Shown piece after piece: positions 52,610 through 62,025 of a DNA stretch of 64,000 nucleotides. Positions within the stretch are counted from its first letter, which is position 1; every line of letters starts with the position of its first letter. The notes beneath the pieces were generated by a model, which worked only from the letters and a program-made list of their open reading frames with translations, was not told the DNA's origin and made no database searches. The translations under genes were made by a program, and so were the position numbers. This stretch comes from Hyphomicrobium_A sp963782555 (GTDB lineage: Bacteria; Pseudomonadota; Alphaproteobacteria; Rhizobiales; Hyphomicrobiaceae), in the NCBI GenBank assembly GCA_963782555.1, contig CAWAKB010000001.1, forward strand, positions 62,001-126,000, written 5' to 3'.

Positions 52610-53026
52610 ATGGCCAGCAATTTTCACGAAAGCTTCACGTCGGGCGAGGTTAAGCCGCCCTCCGAACGAGCGACTGGATTGGTCTTCGCTGCTGTCGCAC
52701 TCGTTGTTGCCATCATGTGGCGCAACGAGCCGCGCATGTGGTGGGCGCTGGGCATCGCGATTGCTCTGGCGGCAGTTAGCCTGGTCGCGTCGCACCTCCT
52801 GAGGCCAGTCAATATCCTGTGGTTCAAGTTCGGACTTTTGTTGCATCGAATAGTGAACCCGCTCGTGATGCTTGCGCTGTTCACGGTAGTCTTCATTCCA
52901 GCGGGCATCGTTATGCAATTGTGCTATGACCCGTTGCGACTGCGGCGGAGTGCGGATGCACGAAGCTATTGGATCGAACCAAAGGGAAGTGGGGACGCGC
53001 AAGCGTCGATGACGAACCAATTTTAG
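52610..53026 (+). CDS. SxtJ family membrane protein
   Basis: 138 residues with three or four membrane segments (LVFAAVALVVAIMW, WWALGIAIALAAVSLVASHL, ILWFKFGLLLHRIVNPLVML, LFTVVFIPAGIVMQLC). The stretch WFKFGLLLHRIVNPLVM and the tail DPLRLRRSADARSYWI match the SxtJ family found beside NodU-type carbamoyltransferases. First gene of a four-gene module with DUF5989, carbamoyltransferase and SGNH protein. Role unknown. Confidence 0.8.
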   Translation: MASNFHESFTSGEVKPPSERATGLVFAAVALVVAIMWRNEPRMWWALGIAIALAAVSLVASHLLRPVNILWFKFGLLLHRIVNPLVMLALFTVVFIPAGIVMQLCYDPLRLRRSADARSYWIEPKGSGDAQASMTNQF

Positions 53027-53090
53027 CCCGAACCGGTAGCGCCGAGTTTGGGCAGCAAAAAACGATGCTGAAAAAGGGAAGGAATGCGCC

Positions 53091-53243
53091 GTGGGTGCTC
53101 TCGCTCGTGAGTTCTTCACCTATATGTCGGCCCGCAACAAGTGGTGGCTGGCGCCGATCTTAGCCGTGATCTTTATCTTCGGCGGGCTGCTGATCCTGGC
53201 GCAGGGATCTGCGGTGGCACCGTTCATCTACACAGTCTTCTGA
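53091..53243 (+). CDS. DUF5989 family small membrane protein
   Basis: 50 residues starting at GTG 53091 after a GGAAGGA ribosome site. It begins GALAREFFTYMSARNKWWLA, then one membrane segment (PILAVIFIFGGLLILAQG) and ends APFIYTVF. This is the usual form of DUF5989, encoded between SxtJ and the carbamoyltransferase in many genomes. Probably part of a membrane complex with SxtJ. Confidence 0.82.
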   Translation: MGALAREFFTYMSARNKWWLAPILAVIFIFGGLLILAQGSAVAPFIYTVF

Positions 53244-53264
53244 GCTCAGGCCGACGACGAATCC

Positions 53265-55103
53265 ATGCGTCTCCTGGGAATTTCCGCGTTCTATCACGAC
53301 AGCGCCGCCGCCCTCGTCGAGGACGGCCGCATCCTTGCGGCCGCTCAGGAGGAGCGCTTCTCGCGCAAGAAACATGATGCCGACTTTCCCGCCCATGCGG
53401 TCGATTACTGCTTGGCGGCGGGCAACGTCGACCTCGATGGCGTCGATCACGTTGTCTTCTTCGAGAAGCCGCTCGTAAAGTTCGAGCGCCTGATGGAGAC
53501 CTACCTCGCCAACGCCCCCAAGGGCTTTGCGTCGTTCCGCATGGCGATGCCGCTTTGGATCAAGGAGAAGCTTTTCCAGAAGCCCAACCTGGAAAAGGCA
53601 CTCAAGAGCTTTGCGCCCAGCGGCAATCTCGATGGCAAGCTGCTTTTCGCTGAGCATCACCAGAGCCATGCGGCCTCCGCCTTCTTTCCGTCTCCATTCG
53701 AGGAGGCGGTGGTGCTCACCATGGACGGCGTGGGCGAATGGACCACAACCTCGGTGGCCATCGGGCGAGGCAATACGCTCCAAGCCGTGCGCGAGATCGA
53801 GTGGCCGCACAGCATCGGCCTGCTCTACTCCGCCTTCACCTACTACACCGGCTTCAAGGTCAACTCGGGCGAGTATAAAGTCATGGGTCTGGCACCCTAC
53901 GGCGAGCCCAAGTACGCCGATCTGATCCTCGACACGATCGTTGACCTCAAGGATGACGGCTCCTTCTGGCTCGATCAGAGCTATTTCAACTACGCGACCG
54001 GGCTCACGATGACGTCGCGCAAGTTTCATGAGCTCTTCGGGGCGAAACCCCGCGGTCCCGAAACGCCGCTCACCCAACGCCACATGGACGTCGCGGCCTC
54101 AGTGCAGAAGGTCACCGAGGAGATCGTGCTGCGCATGACGCGCAATCTGGCGCGCCAATACGATATCGACAACCTGTGCCTCGCCGGCGGCGTCGCGCTC
54201 AATTGTGTGGCGAACGGCAAGCTCCTGCGCGACGGCAAATTCAAGCGGGTCTGGATTCAGCCGGCCGCGGGCGATGCCGGAGGCTCGGTCGGCGCAGCCC
54301 TTGCCGCCTACCATCAGCACCTCGGCGCGCCGCGCAAACTCAACGGCGCGCTCGATGCCATGCAGGGCTCCTATCTCGGCCCCGAGTTCGGACAGAGCGA
54401 GATCGAGACGCGCCTCGAGGCAGCGGGCGCGGTCTTCGACACGGCCGCCGACGAGGCCGAGCTCTACCGACGCACCTGCGACGCGCTGGAGTTGGGTCAC
54501 GCCGTGGGATGGTTCCAGGGGCGGATGGAGTTCGGACCTCGCGCACTCGGCGGCCGCTCGATCCTGGGGGATCCGCGCAACCCCGAGATGCAAAGGAGGC
54601 TCAATCTCAAGATCAAGTACCGCGAGAGCTTCCGCCCCTTCGCGCCCTCGGTGCTGCGCGAGGACGTCGCCAGCTACTTCGAGCTCGATTCCGACAGCCC
54701 CTACATGCTGCTGGTTGCCAACGTGAAGCGCAACCGGCGCCGGCACATGACGGCCGACGAGGAAAGCCTTTTCGGCATCGACAAGCTCAATGTGGTGCGC
54801 TCAGACATCCCCGCCGTGACGCATATCGATTACTCGGCGCGCGTGCAGACGGTGCACGCGGAGACCAACCCGCGCTATCACGCGCTGCTGTCGGCCTTCA
54901 AGGAGCGCACCGGCTGCGCCGTGCTCGTCAACACCAGCTTCAACGTGCGCGGAGAGCCTATCGTTTGCACGCCCGAGGACGCGTTCCGCTGCTTCATGGG
55001 CACCGAGATGGACACACTCGTGATCGGCAACTGCATCCTCGAGAAAGACCGCCAGGATCCGCGTTTAGCCAAAGACTATTCGAGCAACTTCGAACTCGAC
55101 TAG
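53265..55103 (+). CDS. NodU/TobZ-type carbamoyltransferase
   Basis: 612 residues, full length. It transfers a carbamoyl group from carbamoyl phosphate, through a carbamoyl-adenylate, to a hydroxyl of a sugar, polyketide or other acceptor. The Kae1-like N-terminal domain starts LLGISAFYHDSAAALVEDG and has the metal-binding HHQSHAASAFF and ATP-binding DGVGEWTTT and LAGGVALNCVANG. The C-terminal YrdC-like domain includes EFGPRALGGRSILGDPR and VNTSFNVRGEPIVCTPEDA. 21 bases after DUF5989. The acceptor is unknown. Confidence 0.93.
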   Translation: MRLLGISAFYHDSAAALVEDGRILAAAQEERFSRKKHDADFPAHAVDYCLAAGNVDLDGVDHVVFFEKPLVKFERLMETYLANAPKGFASFRMAMPLWIKEKLFQKPNLEKALKSFAPSGNLDGKLLFAEHHQSHAASAFFPSPFEEAVVLTMDGVGEWTTTSVAIGRGNTLQAVREIEWPHSIGLLYSAFTYYTGFKVNSGEYKVMGLAPYGEPKYADLILDTIVDLKDDGSFWLDQSYFNYATGLTMTSRKFHELFGAKPRGPETPLTQRHMDVAASVQKVTEEIVLRMTRNLARQYDIDNLCLAGGVALNCVANGKLLRDGKFKRVWIQPAAGDAGGSVGAALAAYHQHLGAPRKLNGALDAMQGSYLGPEFGQSEIETRLEAAGAVFDTAADEAELYRRTCDALELGHAVGWFQGRMEFGPRALGGRSILGDPRNPEMQRRLNLKIKYRESFRPFAPSVLREDVASYFELDSDSPYMLLVANVKRNRRRHMTADEESLFGIDKLNVVRSDIPAVTHIDYSARVQTVHAETNPRYHALLSAFKERTGCAVLVNTSFNVRGEPIVCTPEDAFRCFMGTEMDTLVIGNCILEKDRQDPRLAKDYSSNFELD

Positions 55104-55223
55104 ACGACTAATGCGATGGTTCTCCCAATGGCGCTCAACTGCAAACCCTCTCAGCGGCGACGTTTTTCGCCATCGCATCGCTGGGCATGACCTTGTCGCG
55201 CACGAAGACACTTGCGAGGCTCA

Positions 55224-56456
55224 ATGAAACCCACCAAGAATGTGGTCCTGCATCAGGTCATCATGACCGTCGTGCTTCTCCTGGGCTTGGAAGGGCTCGC
55301 CCGGATCGGACATACGATTCATGCCGAGCTGGACGCTACTGTTCCTCAGGAAGAGGCATGGGCGATCCACACCCCCGGCTTGGGATGGGAGCGCCGCCCG
55401 AACTTCAAGGGCCCCGACCTTTGCGGTGTGCCCCGCACGTTTGATGCTCGAGGTCTGCTTCCGTTCGATGCCGCTCAACTGAAGAATAAGAATTCAGAGC
55501 AACGCACGGCACTGTTTATCGGCGACTTCAACACGTACGGTTATTGCCTTCCGGCCGACTCTACGTTCGTCGAGGTTGCCGACCGAGCACTCCCCCAGTA
55601 CCGCATGATCAATCTCGGCGTGCCGGGGTATTCGTCATATCAAGGCTACAAGACGCTCCTCAAATATGGCAGCGCTCTCAAGCCGGACGTGATCTTCGTA
55701 TCGTTCAATTTCAATGACCGCCGGTACGTCCTGAACGACGAGGATGTCGACGGCGACAGGAGGTTCAAGAAGCTGGCGCGGTCGCAAGGCAACCGCTTCT
55801 TGGAGCAGATATATCTGTTTCGACTGGCCAAGCTCATAAGTGCAAAGCTTGGCCTGCTACCGAACGAGGCTTCCGCAAAGACGCGCCGTGTCAGGCTCGA
55901 CAGATTGCGGCCTCGCGTCGATGAGCAAGCCTACAAAGCCAATCTGATCCGCATGGTTCGCTGGGCACGAGAGCATCGCAGTGCGGTCTTCTTTATCCTG
56001 CTGGGAGATCCTCCCAACCAGACCGCGCTGTTGCAGGACGGCATAACAAATCTGCGGGAAGCCAAGTATGGTGCCGCCATCAAGGATTTTAAGTTTTTGT
56101 CGCAGCGGCCGCACGGGATCGCTCAATTGGGTCAGCTCTATTTGTCAAAGGCATATGCCAAAGCAGGACAGAGCGAGCAGGCTGAGAAGGCCCTATGGGC
56201 CAAGCCGCTGGTCTCCATCGAGGGCGGCCACCCAATACGCCTGGACACCGAATACAATCATGCGATGCGAGATGTGGCGGAGCAATATGGGGTCCCACTC
56301 ATCGACGCCAAGAGCGCGTTGGAAAAAACGCCGAGGGTGTATTTCGACATCTGTCATTTCGATGCCGAGGGACATGCAATCGTCGGGAACTTGATCGCGA
56401 ATGTCCTGACGAACACAAAATCGCTGGCCACGCAAATGTCCGGTGTGGACCCTTAG
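55224..56456 (+). CDS. SGNH/GDSL-hydrolase-like protein lacking the usual catalytic Ser
   Basis: 410 residues with an N-terminal membrane segment (QVIMTVVLLLGLEGLARIG). Block I reads FIGDFNTYG: where family members have GDSN, residue 102 is Phe (TTC). Other blocks look normal (SFNFNDRRY; C-terminal DICHFDAEGHAIVG with the D-x2-H pair). A single C-to-T change from TCC would explain it. ATG 55224 follows GAGG. Its place after the carbamoyltransferase is typical of this module, where it is thought to be an acyl-esterase or transferase. Activity in this copy is doubtful. Confidence 0.83.
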   Translation: MKPTKNVVLHQVIMTVVLLLGLEGLARIGHTIHAELDATVPQEEAWAIHTPGLGWERRPNFKGPDLCGVPRTFDARGLLPFDAAQLKNKNSEQRTALFIGDFNTYGYCLPADSTFVEVADRALPQYRMINLGVPGYSSYQGYKTLLKYGSALKPDVIFVSFNFNDRRYVLNDEDVDGDRRFKKLARSQGNRFLEQIYLFRLAKLISAKLGLLPNEASAKTRRVRLDRLRPRVDEQAYKANLIRMVRWAREHRSAVFFILLGDPPNQTALLQDGITNLREAKYGAAIKDFKFLSQRPHGIAQLGQLYLSKAYAKAGQSEQAEKALWAKPLVSIEGGHPIRLDTEYNHAMRDVAEQYGVPLIDAKSALEKTPRVYFDICHFDAEGHAIVGNLIANVLTNTKSLATQMSGVDP

Positions 56457-56600
56457 CCTCAGTGGCTTTCGGCGGTCGCGACCTCTTTGCGGGCCCCTGT
56501 TCCGTGAAATCCGCGTCATTCCCCGCGGCCCTTGAGATCGTCGGCGACCTCGCGGGGCTGATGGCAACAGAACACGACGCGAACGCTGTGACTGGATCGG

Positions 56601-56677
<77 letters not shown>

Positions 56678-56984
56678 TCACCGAAAGATGCCGGACGGCC
56701 GACGAGCCGAAAAAGAACACTGCCGCCGTTTCCGGAAGGAGGGTCTCGACCGCAGGCATACGCCCAAGAAGGCCGATGACAAAGGCCGCCCGTCGCCGAG
56801 CGGCCTCTCGATGGCGCGGCTTATAGCACAATTCGCGCGGCTGTGAAGCCCGCTATCGCGCCTATGCAAGCCGCCGCCCGATATCGAGCGTCCAGCCGCA
56901 ACGTTTCTGTGGAAGATGCCAATTCTCCGCCCCTGCATGGGGGGTGGCATGCACCCGAAATCAACGCGGGGCGCGCGCGCGCGC
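56678..56984. other. 307-base gap
   Basis: No gene seen. It should contain the tRNA-fMet promoter. A run of alternating GC occurs at about 56969-56983. Confidence 0.5.
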
Positions 56985-57353
56985 CTACTCCGCCGCCACC
57001 GGCGGGGCCGGCGCCGCGGCCGTAGCCTGCGCCTCGCTCTTGCGATGGGCCCGGATGAAATAGATGTTGCGGCTGTAGATCACGAGGCCCATGCCCTGCC
57101 CCAGCATGAAGACGGGATCGAGCCGGTAGATGGCGTAGGCAAACAGCATGGCGCCGCCCACCATGCTGAAGTACCAGAAGGTCTCGGGCACGATGGAGCG
57201 CCGCGCGCGCTCGCTGGCGATCCACTGCACGATGAAGCGCATGGAGAACATGAGCTGCGCCAGGAAGCCCACGGCGAGCCACGTCTTCTCGGTGACCGGC
57301 GTCGAGACCCACCAATGGCCAAGCTGCGTCGCAGCGTTCGCTAAGAAGTCCAT
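56985..57353 (-). CDS. Lipid-A-disaccharide-synthase N-terminal-like (LABN) membrane protein
   Basis: 122 residues, three or four membrane segments (WLAVGFLAQLMFSMRFIVQW, TFWYFSMVGGAMLFAYAIYR, VFMLGQGMGLVIYSRNIYFI). The conserved RFIVQWIASE and VPETFWYFS identify the LABN domain, often encoded beside DPM-like glycosyltransferases and ArnT-like enzymes, as here. The Ala/Pro-rich tail is not conserved. Likely helps carrier-linked sugar transfer in the inner membrane. Confidence 0.85.
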   Translation of the reverse strand: MDFLANAATQLGHWWVSTPVTEKTWLAVGFLAQLMFSMRFIVQWIASERARRSIVPETFWYFSMVGGAMLFAYAIYRLDPVFMLGQGMGLVIYSRNIYFIRAHRKSEAQATAAAPAPPVAAE

Positions 57354-57394
57354 GTGCCTGTCGCTGTCCCCGTGGGCATCCCCGGCCCGTCTTT

Positions 57395-58207
57395 TTAGGT
57401 CTTGTCGCCCGCGCTCAGTCGCGCCCCGTCGTCGTTCACCGGCTTCAGCCGCGTGGCGATGTCGGTCACCAGCTGGATCTCCGGATACCGCTCAACGATC
57501 TGCGGCACCTTGGTCCTGCGCCTGAGCCAGGTGACGCCGACCAAATCGTAGATCCCGACCAGGGCGCGATTGAGGTTGTTGTATTTCGAGACGCCCGCTT
57601 GGCGCGGCCGGTCGTTAACCGGAACGTAGGCCACGTCGTGGCCATAGGTCTGAAACAGGGCCGGCAGATAGCGGTGCATGCTCGTGAAGAACGGCAGCCG
57701 CACGAACACCTCGCGCCAGTAGACCTTGATGCCGCATCCGGTATCGGGGCAGTCGTCCTGCAGCACCTTGTCGCGGATCCAGTTGGCCGCGCGCGAGGCC
57801 CAGCGTTTGGAGCCGGTGGCCTTGCGCTCGGTGCGCACGCCGCCGACCAGGGCCGGCCCCTCGGTCCCCGGCGTTGCCAGCCTCTCGAGCAGGCGGGGGA
57901 TGTCGTGCGGGTCATTCTGGCCGTCGCCGTCCATGGTGGCGATGATGGGGCTGGTGGCCGCCAGGATGCCCGAGCGCAGGGCGGCGCTCTGACCGCTGCG
58001 CCGATCGTGGCGCAGATAGCGCAGGCCTGGATAGCGGCCGCTCTCGATCAGCGCCTTGATCTCCGTGGGCGTCGCATCCATGCTGGCATCGTCGACGACG
58101 ATCAGCTCCGAAAGGCGATGCGGAGGCACGCTCGCATACGTCTCCTCCACGAGGCGGCCGATATTTCCAGCCTCGTTCAGCGCCGGGATGACGACGGTGA
58201 CGCGCAT
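57395..58207 (-). CDS. Dolichol-phosphate-mannosyltransferase-like glycosyltransferase (GT2)
   Basis: 270 residues from ATG 58207 (MRVTVVIPALNEAGNIGRLV); the longer frame to 58285 lacks family sequence. Motifs: LIVVDDASMDATPTEI, MDGDGQNDPHDIP (DxD), and CGIKVYWREVFVRLPFF. It should load a sugar onto a polyprenyl phosphate on the cytoplasmic side for the ArnT-like enzyme encoded divergently. LABN follows after 41 bases. Confidence 0.88.
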   Translation of the reverse strand: MRVTVVIPALNEAGNIGRLVEETYASVPPHRLSELIVVDDASMDATPTEIKALIESGRYPGLRYLRHDRRSGQSAALRSGILAATSPIIATMDGDGQNDPHDIPRLLERLATPGTEGPALVGGVRTERKATGSKRWASRAANWIRDKVLQDDCPDTGCGIKVYWREVFVRLPFFTSMHRYLPALFQTYGHDVAYVPVNDRPRQAGVSKYNNLNRALVGIYDLVGVTWLRRRTKVPQIVERYPEIQLVTDIATRLKPVNDDGARLSAGDKT

Positions 58208-58377
58208 CAAGTGCCCCTGTCGCGCAGGCAAGCCGCGACCCCACCTGCATAGAGCCTTAAGCCCCACAAGACTACCAGTCTTCACGGGCGTCTCTCAACC
58301 TAGTAAATGACCGGCCTGCGGCCGTCGATGGGCCATAGTTCATCCTGAAATCACATAGTGTTGCGAGACCTAGCGCC

Positions 58378-59868
58378 ATGTCCGCCTCCCTGGGCCTCAA
58401 GCCGACTTATCGCGATGCCCAGTGGGTCTGGCTTTTCCTTGGCGTCCTTGCAGCACTGTTGTGCCTGCGCTTGATCGCGCTCTATTTCAATTCCACCGAT
58501 CTCTTTTTCGACGAGGCGCAATACTGGGCCTGGAGCGAGGAGCCGGCCTTCGGCTACTACTCCAAGCCGCCGTTGATCGCCTGGATCATCCGCGGCGCCA
58601 CCGACGCTTGCGGTCTGGGGGAGTCGTGCATCCGCCTGCCCTCGCCGTTTCTCCATACCTTCACCGCGCTCGCCATCTTCGCTCTGGGGCGCAGGCTCTA
58701 CGACGTGCGCACGGGCGCCTTATCGGGGCTGGCGTTCGCCACGCTCCCCGGCGTCTCGCTTTCGGCCGGCCTCATATCCACCGACGTGCCGCTGCTTTTG
58801 TGCTGGGCGGTGGCGCTGCTGGGTTTTATCGAGCTGTTTGCAACGCGCCGGCTGTGGCCGGCGCTGCTGCTCGGGATCGCCTTCGGGGTCGGCCTCAATG
58901 CCAAGTATGCGATGGCGTGGTTCGTGTTGTGCGCGGCCGTCTATCTCGTCGTGACCCCGGGGCGGCGATCGATCCTCAAGGACTATCGGCTCTATCTCGC
59001 GCTCATCTTCGGCGTTGCGCTGATCGTTCCCAACCTGGTGTGGAACTACGCCCACGCCTTCGCCACCTTCTCGCACACGGCCGACAACGCGCACTGGAGC
59101 GGCTCGCTGCTGCACCCGGTGAAGGTGCTTGAGTTCCTTGCCACGCAGTTCGGCGTGTTCGGCCCCGTACTCTTCGGCGCTTTCCTGGTTATCGTCTGGC
59201 GCGCGTGGAGGACGGCCCTGCCCGCGCCCGACCGCTTGCTGCTGGCCTTCTCGCTGCCGATCATCGCCGTCATCACCGTGCAGGCGCTGCTTTCGCGCGC
59301 GCATGCGAACTGGGCTGCCACCGCCTACGTGGCGGCCGCCGTGCTGGTCGTGGCGACGATAGCTCGCGACCGCGCCTGGGGATGGCTCGTTGGATCCTTC
59401 GTGGTGAACATCGCCGTGCTGGTCCTGATCGCCGTCGGGACAACGACCGCCGGTCGGCTGCCGCTTCCCGTCAAGCCCGATCCCTTTGCGCGCACGCTCG
59501 GCTGGCATGACATGGCAGAGGCGACGCGCGACGAGCTCGCCAAGGCCAAGGCGGCGGGGCGACCCTTCGCCGCCGTGCTGACGGACGATCGCGCCGTGAC
59601 CTCCGAGCTTCTCTATTATATGCGGGGCGAGCCGACGCCGGTTCTCGCCTGGCGTCCGGGAGCCCCGCACGACCACTTCGAGCTGACGCGACCGTTTAGA
59701 CCCGCAACGACAGGTCCGGTGCTGCTCGTCAGGCTGGGATCGGGAGCCGGTGGCATAGCTAAGGAGTTTACGACGTCGCAACAGATCACAAGCCGCCTTC
59801 TGCCTGCCGGGGAGAACGCGCGGCGACGAGTGACGTTCTATGCTCTGTCGGGATACAAGGGACGATGA
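58378..59868 (+). CDS. ArnT-like glycosyltransferase (GT39/PMT_2)
   Basis: 496-residue integral membrane glycosyltransferase with about ten to twelve segments. The catalytic Asp-Glu pair is in STDLFFDEAQYWAWSEE in the first periplasmic loop, followed by GYYSKPPLIAWIIR. The C-terminal 130 residues are soluble. It should use a polyprenyl-linked sugar to modify lipid A, hopanoid or another envelope glycan; the acceptor is unknown. The stop overlaps pabBC (ATGA). Divergent from the GT2 gene, which would make its donor. Confidence 0.87.
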   Translation: MSASLGLKPTYRDAQWVWLFLGVLAALLCLRLIALYFNSTDLFFDEAQYWAWSEEPAFGYYSKPPLIAWIIRGATDACGLGESCIRLPSPFLHTFTALAIFALGRRLYDVRTGALSGLAFATLPGVSLSAGLISTDVPLLLCWAVALLGFIELFATRRLWPALLLGIAFGVGLNAKYAMAWFVLCAAVYLVVTPGRRSILKDYRLYLALIFGVALIVPNLVWNYAHAFATFSHTADNAHWSGSLLHPVKVLEFLATQFGVFGPVLFGAFLVIVWRAWRTALPAPDRLLLAFSLPIIAVITVQALLSRAHANWAATAYVAAAVLVVATIARDRAWGWLVGSFVVNIAVLVLIAVGTTTAGRLPLPVKPDPFARTLGWHDMAEATRDELAKAKAAGRPFAAVLTDDRAVTSELLYYMRGEPTPVLAWRPGAPHDHFELTRPFRPATTGPVLLVRLGSGAGGIAKEFTTSQQITSRLLPAGENARRRVTFYALSGYKGR

Positions 59869-61733
59869 CGCCAGCTGACCGCACCCGTCAGGCCGTGCAG
59901 CGTCGACCGGAGGCGCCGGCAGCGCTGTCCGAGACGTTCGTGCTCCTCGACAACAACTCCGGCGGCGGCGCTCCCTCGCTCCTCTTCACCGATCCCATCG
60001 AGATCATCGCGGCGGAGACGCCAGAGGAGGTGCCGGCCGCGCTCGATCGCCTCGACGCCGCCGTCAAAAGCGGCCTGCACGCGGCCGGCTTCTTCGCCTA
60101 CGAGCTTGGCTACGTGCTGGAGCCGCGGCTCTCCGCGCTGATGCCTCAGAACCGCAATGTGCCGCTCATCTGGCTCGGCCTCTACAAGTCGCCGGTCGAG
60201 ATGACGCCTGCTGAGGTCGAGCATTGGCTCGCCACGCACACGCGCAGCGGCACCTACAGCTTTACCGATGTGACTCTCGCCTGGGACGACGCCTTCTACC
60301 AGGAGCGGTTTGCCGAGGTGCAGGAGAAGATCCGCGCCGGCGACATCTATCAGCTCAACATGACCTTCAAGGCGCGCTTCCGCTTGTCCGGGTCGCCGCT
60401 GACCTTCTTCCTCGATCTGCGCCAGAAGCAGCGCGTCGCCTATGGCGGCATCGTCGATACCGGCAAGGTGACGGTGTTGTCGGCTTCGCCGGAGCTTTTC
60501 ATCGAGCAGGAGGGGCGCCAAATCGCGACGCGTCCCATGAAGGGGACGGCGCCGCGCGCCGGGACCTTGGAGGCGGACGCGCTGGCGCGGCGGCAGTTGG
60601 CCGAGGACGTCAAGCAGCGCGCCGAGAACCTGATGATTGTAGATCTGATGCGCAACGACATCGGGCGCATTGCCGAGATCGGTAGCGTCTCGGTGACCGA
60701 TCTGTTCACGGTCGAGACCTTCCAGACGCTGCATCAGATGACGTCGGGTGTGCAGGCAACCCTGACCGAAGGCATCGGCATGGCCGACCTGTTGCGCGGC
60801 ATCTTTCCGCCGGGATCGGTGATAGGCGCGCCCAAAATCCGCGCCATGGAACTCATCGCGGCGCTAGAGACGGAGCCGCGCGGCGTCTATTGCGGCGCCA
60901 TCGGCCATGTCTCGCCCAAGGGCAGCGCGCTCTTCAATGTCGCCATCCGCACCGCGGTCGTGTTCCGCGACGCCGTCGGCGAGATGGGCATCGGGTCGGG
61001 CATCGTCTTCGATTCGCAAGGGTCCAAGGAGTACGCCGAGTGCCTCTTGAAGATGAAGTTCCTCACCGACCCCGTGAAGCCCTTCGAGCTGATCGAGACT
61101 ATGCTGTTCGAGCCCGGTAGCGGCTTTGCACTGCTCGAGCGGCACATCGAGCGCCTGAAGACGTCGGCGCACTACTTCGCGTATGCCTGCGACGAGGCGG
61201 CGGTGCGGCAGGCGCTTCGAGATGCGGTGGCGGGACGCTCAGAGCGCCTGCGGGTGCGGCTGCTCCTGTCGGAGCCGGGCACCATCACCGTAACGACGAC
61301 CCCGCTGCCTGCGCCCGAAGCGAACGCCGTCATGCGCTTCGTCGTCTCGCCGACGCGGCTCGACAGCGCCGACATCTTTCTTTTTCACAAGACAACGCGG
61401 CGCGATCTCTATGACCGGGAGTGGCAGCATTACGCTGAGAGCGCAGGCGCCGACGAGGTGATCTATCTCAACGAGCGCGATGAGCTTTGCGAGGGCAGCC
61501 GCACCACGATCTTCCTGGAGCGGGACGGCCGTCTCCTGACCCCGGCGCTCGCCGCCGGTCTGCTGCCCGGCACGCTGCGCGCTGAGCTCATTGCCGAGGG
61601 ACGCGCCGTCGAGGAGGTTCTTGGTTTAGAGGATCTGCAGACTGCCGATGCCGTCTACTTGGGCAACTCGGTGCGTGGCCTAGTGCGAGCGGCAAGGCTC
61701 GAGGCCCGCGCCCCATCAATCAAATCAGACTAA
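59865..61733 (+). CDS. pabBC: Fused aminodeoxychorismate synthase component I / 4-amino-4-deoxychorismate lyase
   Basis: 622 residues with two enzymes of p-aminobenzoate (folate) synthesis. Residues about 1-400 form the chorismate-binding PabB domain (TRPMKGTAPRAGTLE with the catalytic Lys, MIVDLMRNDIGRI, FPPGSVIGAPKIRAME). About 410-620 form the class IV aminotransferase PabC domain (GSGFALLERHIERLK, ADEVIYLNERDELCEGSRT). Fusion is common in proteobacteria. Translation is probably coupled with the glycosyltransferase gene although the functions are unrelated. Confidence 0.92.
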   Translation: MTPADRTRQAVQRRPEAPAALSETFVLLDNNSGGGAPSLLFTDPIEIIAAETPEEVPAALDRLDAAVKSGLHAAGFFAYELGYVLEPRLSALMPQNRNVPLIWLGLYKSPVEMTPAEVEHWLATHTRSGTYSFTDVTLAWDDAFYQERFAEVQEKIRAGDIYQLNMTFKARFRLSGSPLTFFLDLRQKQRVAYGGIVDTGKVTVLSASPELFIEQEGRQIATRPMKGTAPRAGTLEADALARRQLAEDVKQRAENLMIVDLMRNDIGRIAEIGSVSVTDLFTVETFQTLHQMTSGVQATLTEGIGMADLLRGIFPPGSVIGAPKIRAMELIAALETEPRGVYCGAIGHVSPKGSALFNVAIRTAVVFRDAVGEMGIGSGIVFDSQGSKEYAECLLKMKFLTDPVKPFELIETMLFEPGSGFALLERHIERLKTSAHYFAYACDEAAVRQALRDAVAGRSERLRVRLLLSEPGTITVTTTPLPAPEANAVMRFVVSPTRLDSADIFLFHKTTRRDLYDREWQHYAESAGADEVIYLNERDELCEGSRTTIFLERDGRLLTPALAAGLLPGTLRAELIAEGRAVEEVLGLEDLQTADAVYLGNSVRGLVRAARLEARAPSIKSD

Positions 61734-61744
61734 ATCTTGTAACT

Positions 61745-61945
61745 CTATTTTACGGCGGTCTCGTCGGCAGCCACGTGACCGACGTCGGTCTTACTGGTCA
61801 CTGCGCCTCCCACGAGGGCCGCGATCAGGAAGGCCAGGGCGGCCAACGTCAATGCCGATGCAATTACGATCTCGCGCGAGGAGCGGCGGACACGGTCGGC
61901 GTATGAGTCCAATTTTTCGATTCTCCATCTCATGCTGCGAGACAT
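61745..61945 (-). CDS. Small single-span membrane protein
   Basis: 66 residues: a basic N-terminus (MRWRIEKLDSYADRVRRSSR), one membrane segment (IVIASALTLAALAFLIAAL) and a short hydrophilic tail. Convergent with pabBC by 11 bases. Not recognised; the clean single-span layout argues that it is real. Confidence 0.55.
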   Translation of the reverse strand: MSRSMRWRIEKLDSYADRVRRSSREIVIASALTLAALAFLIAALVGGAVTSKTDVGHVAADETAVK

Positions 61946-62025
61946 CCTCCAGGTGGTGCCGACCCGCCAGAGTGCTCAGTGCCGCGCGACACAAGAGCAC
62001 AGCGATGCGGCATCACCTGGGTGCG

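Noticed and set aside
56969..56983. Alternating GC run near the LABN gene end
   Set aside because: Lies at the poorly conserved 3' end and flank of a GC-rich gene; no structure beyond composition.
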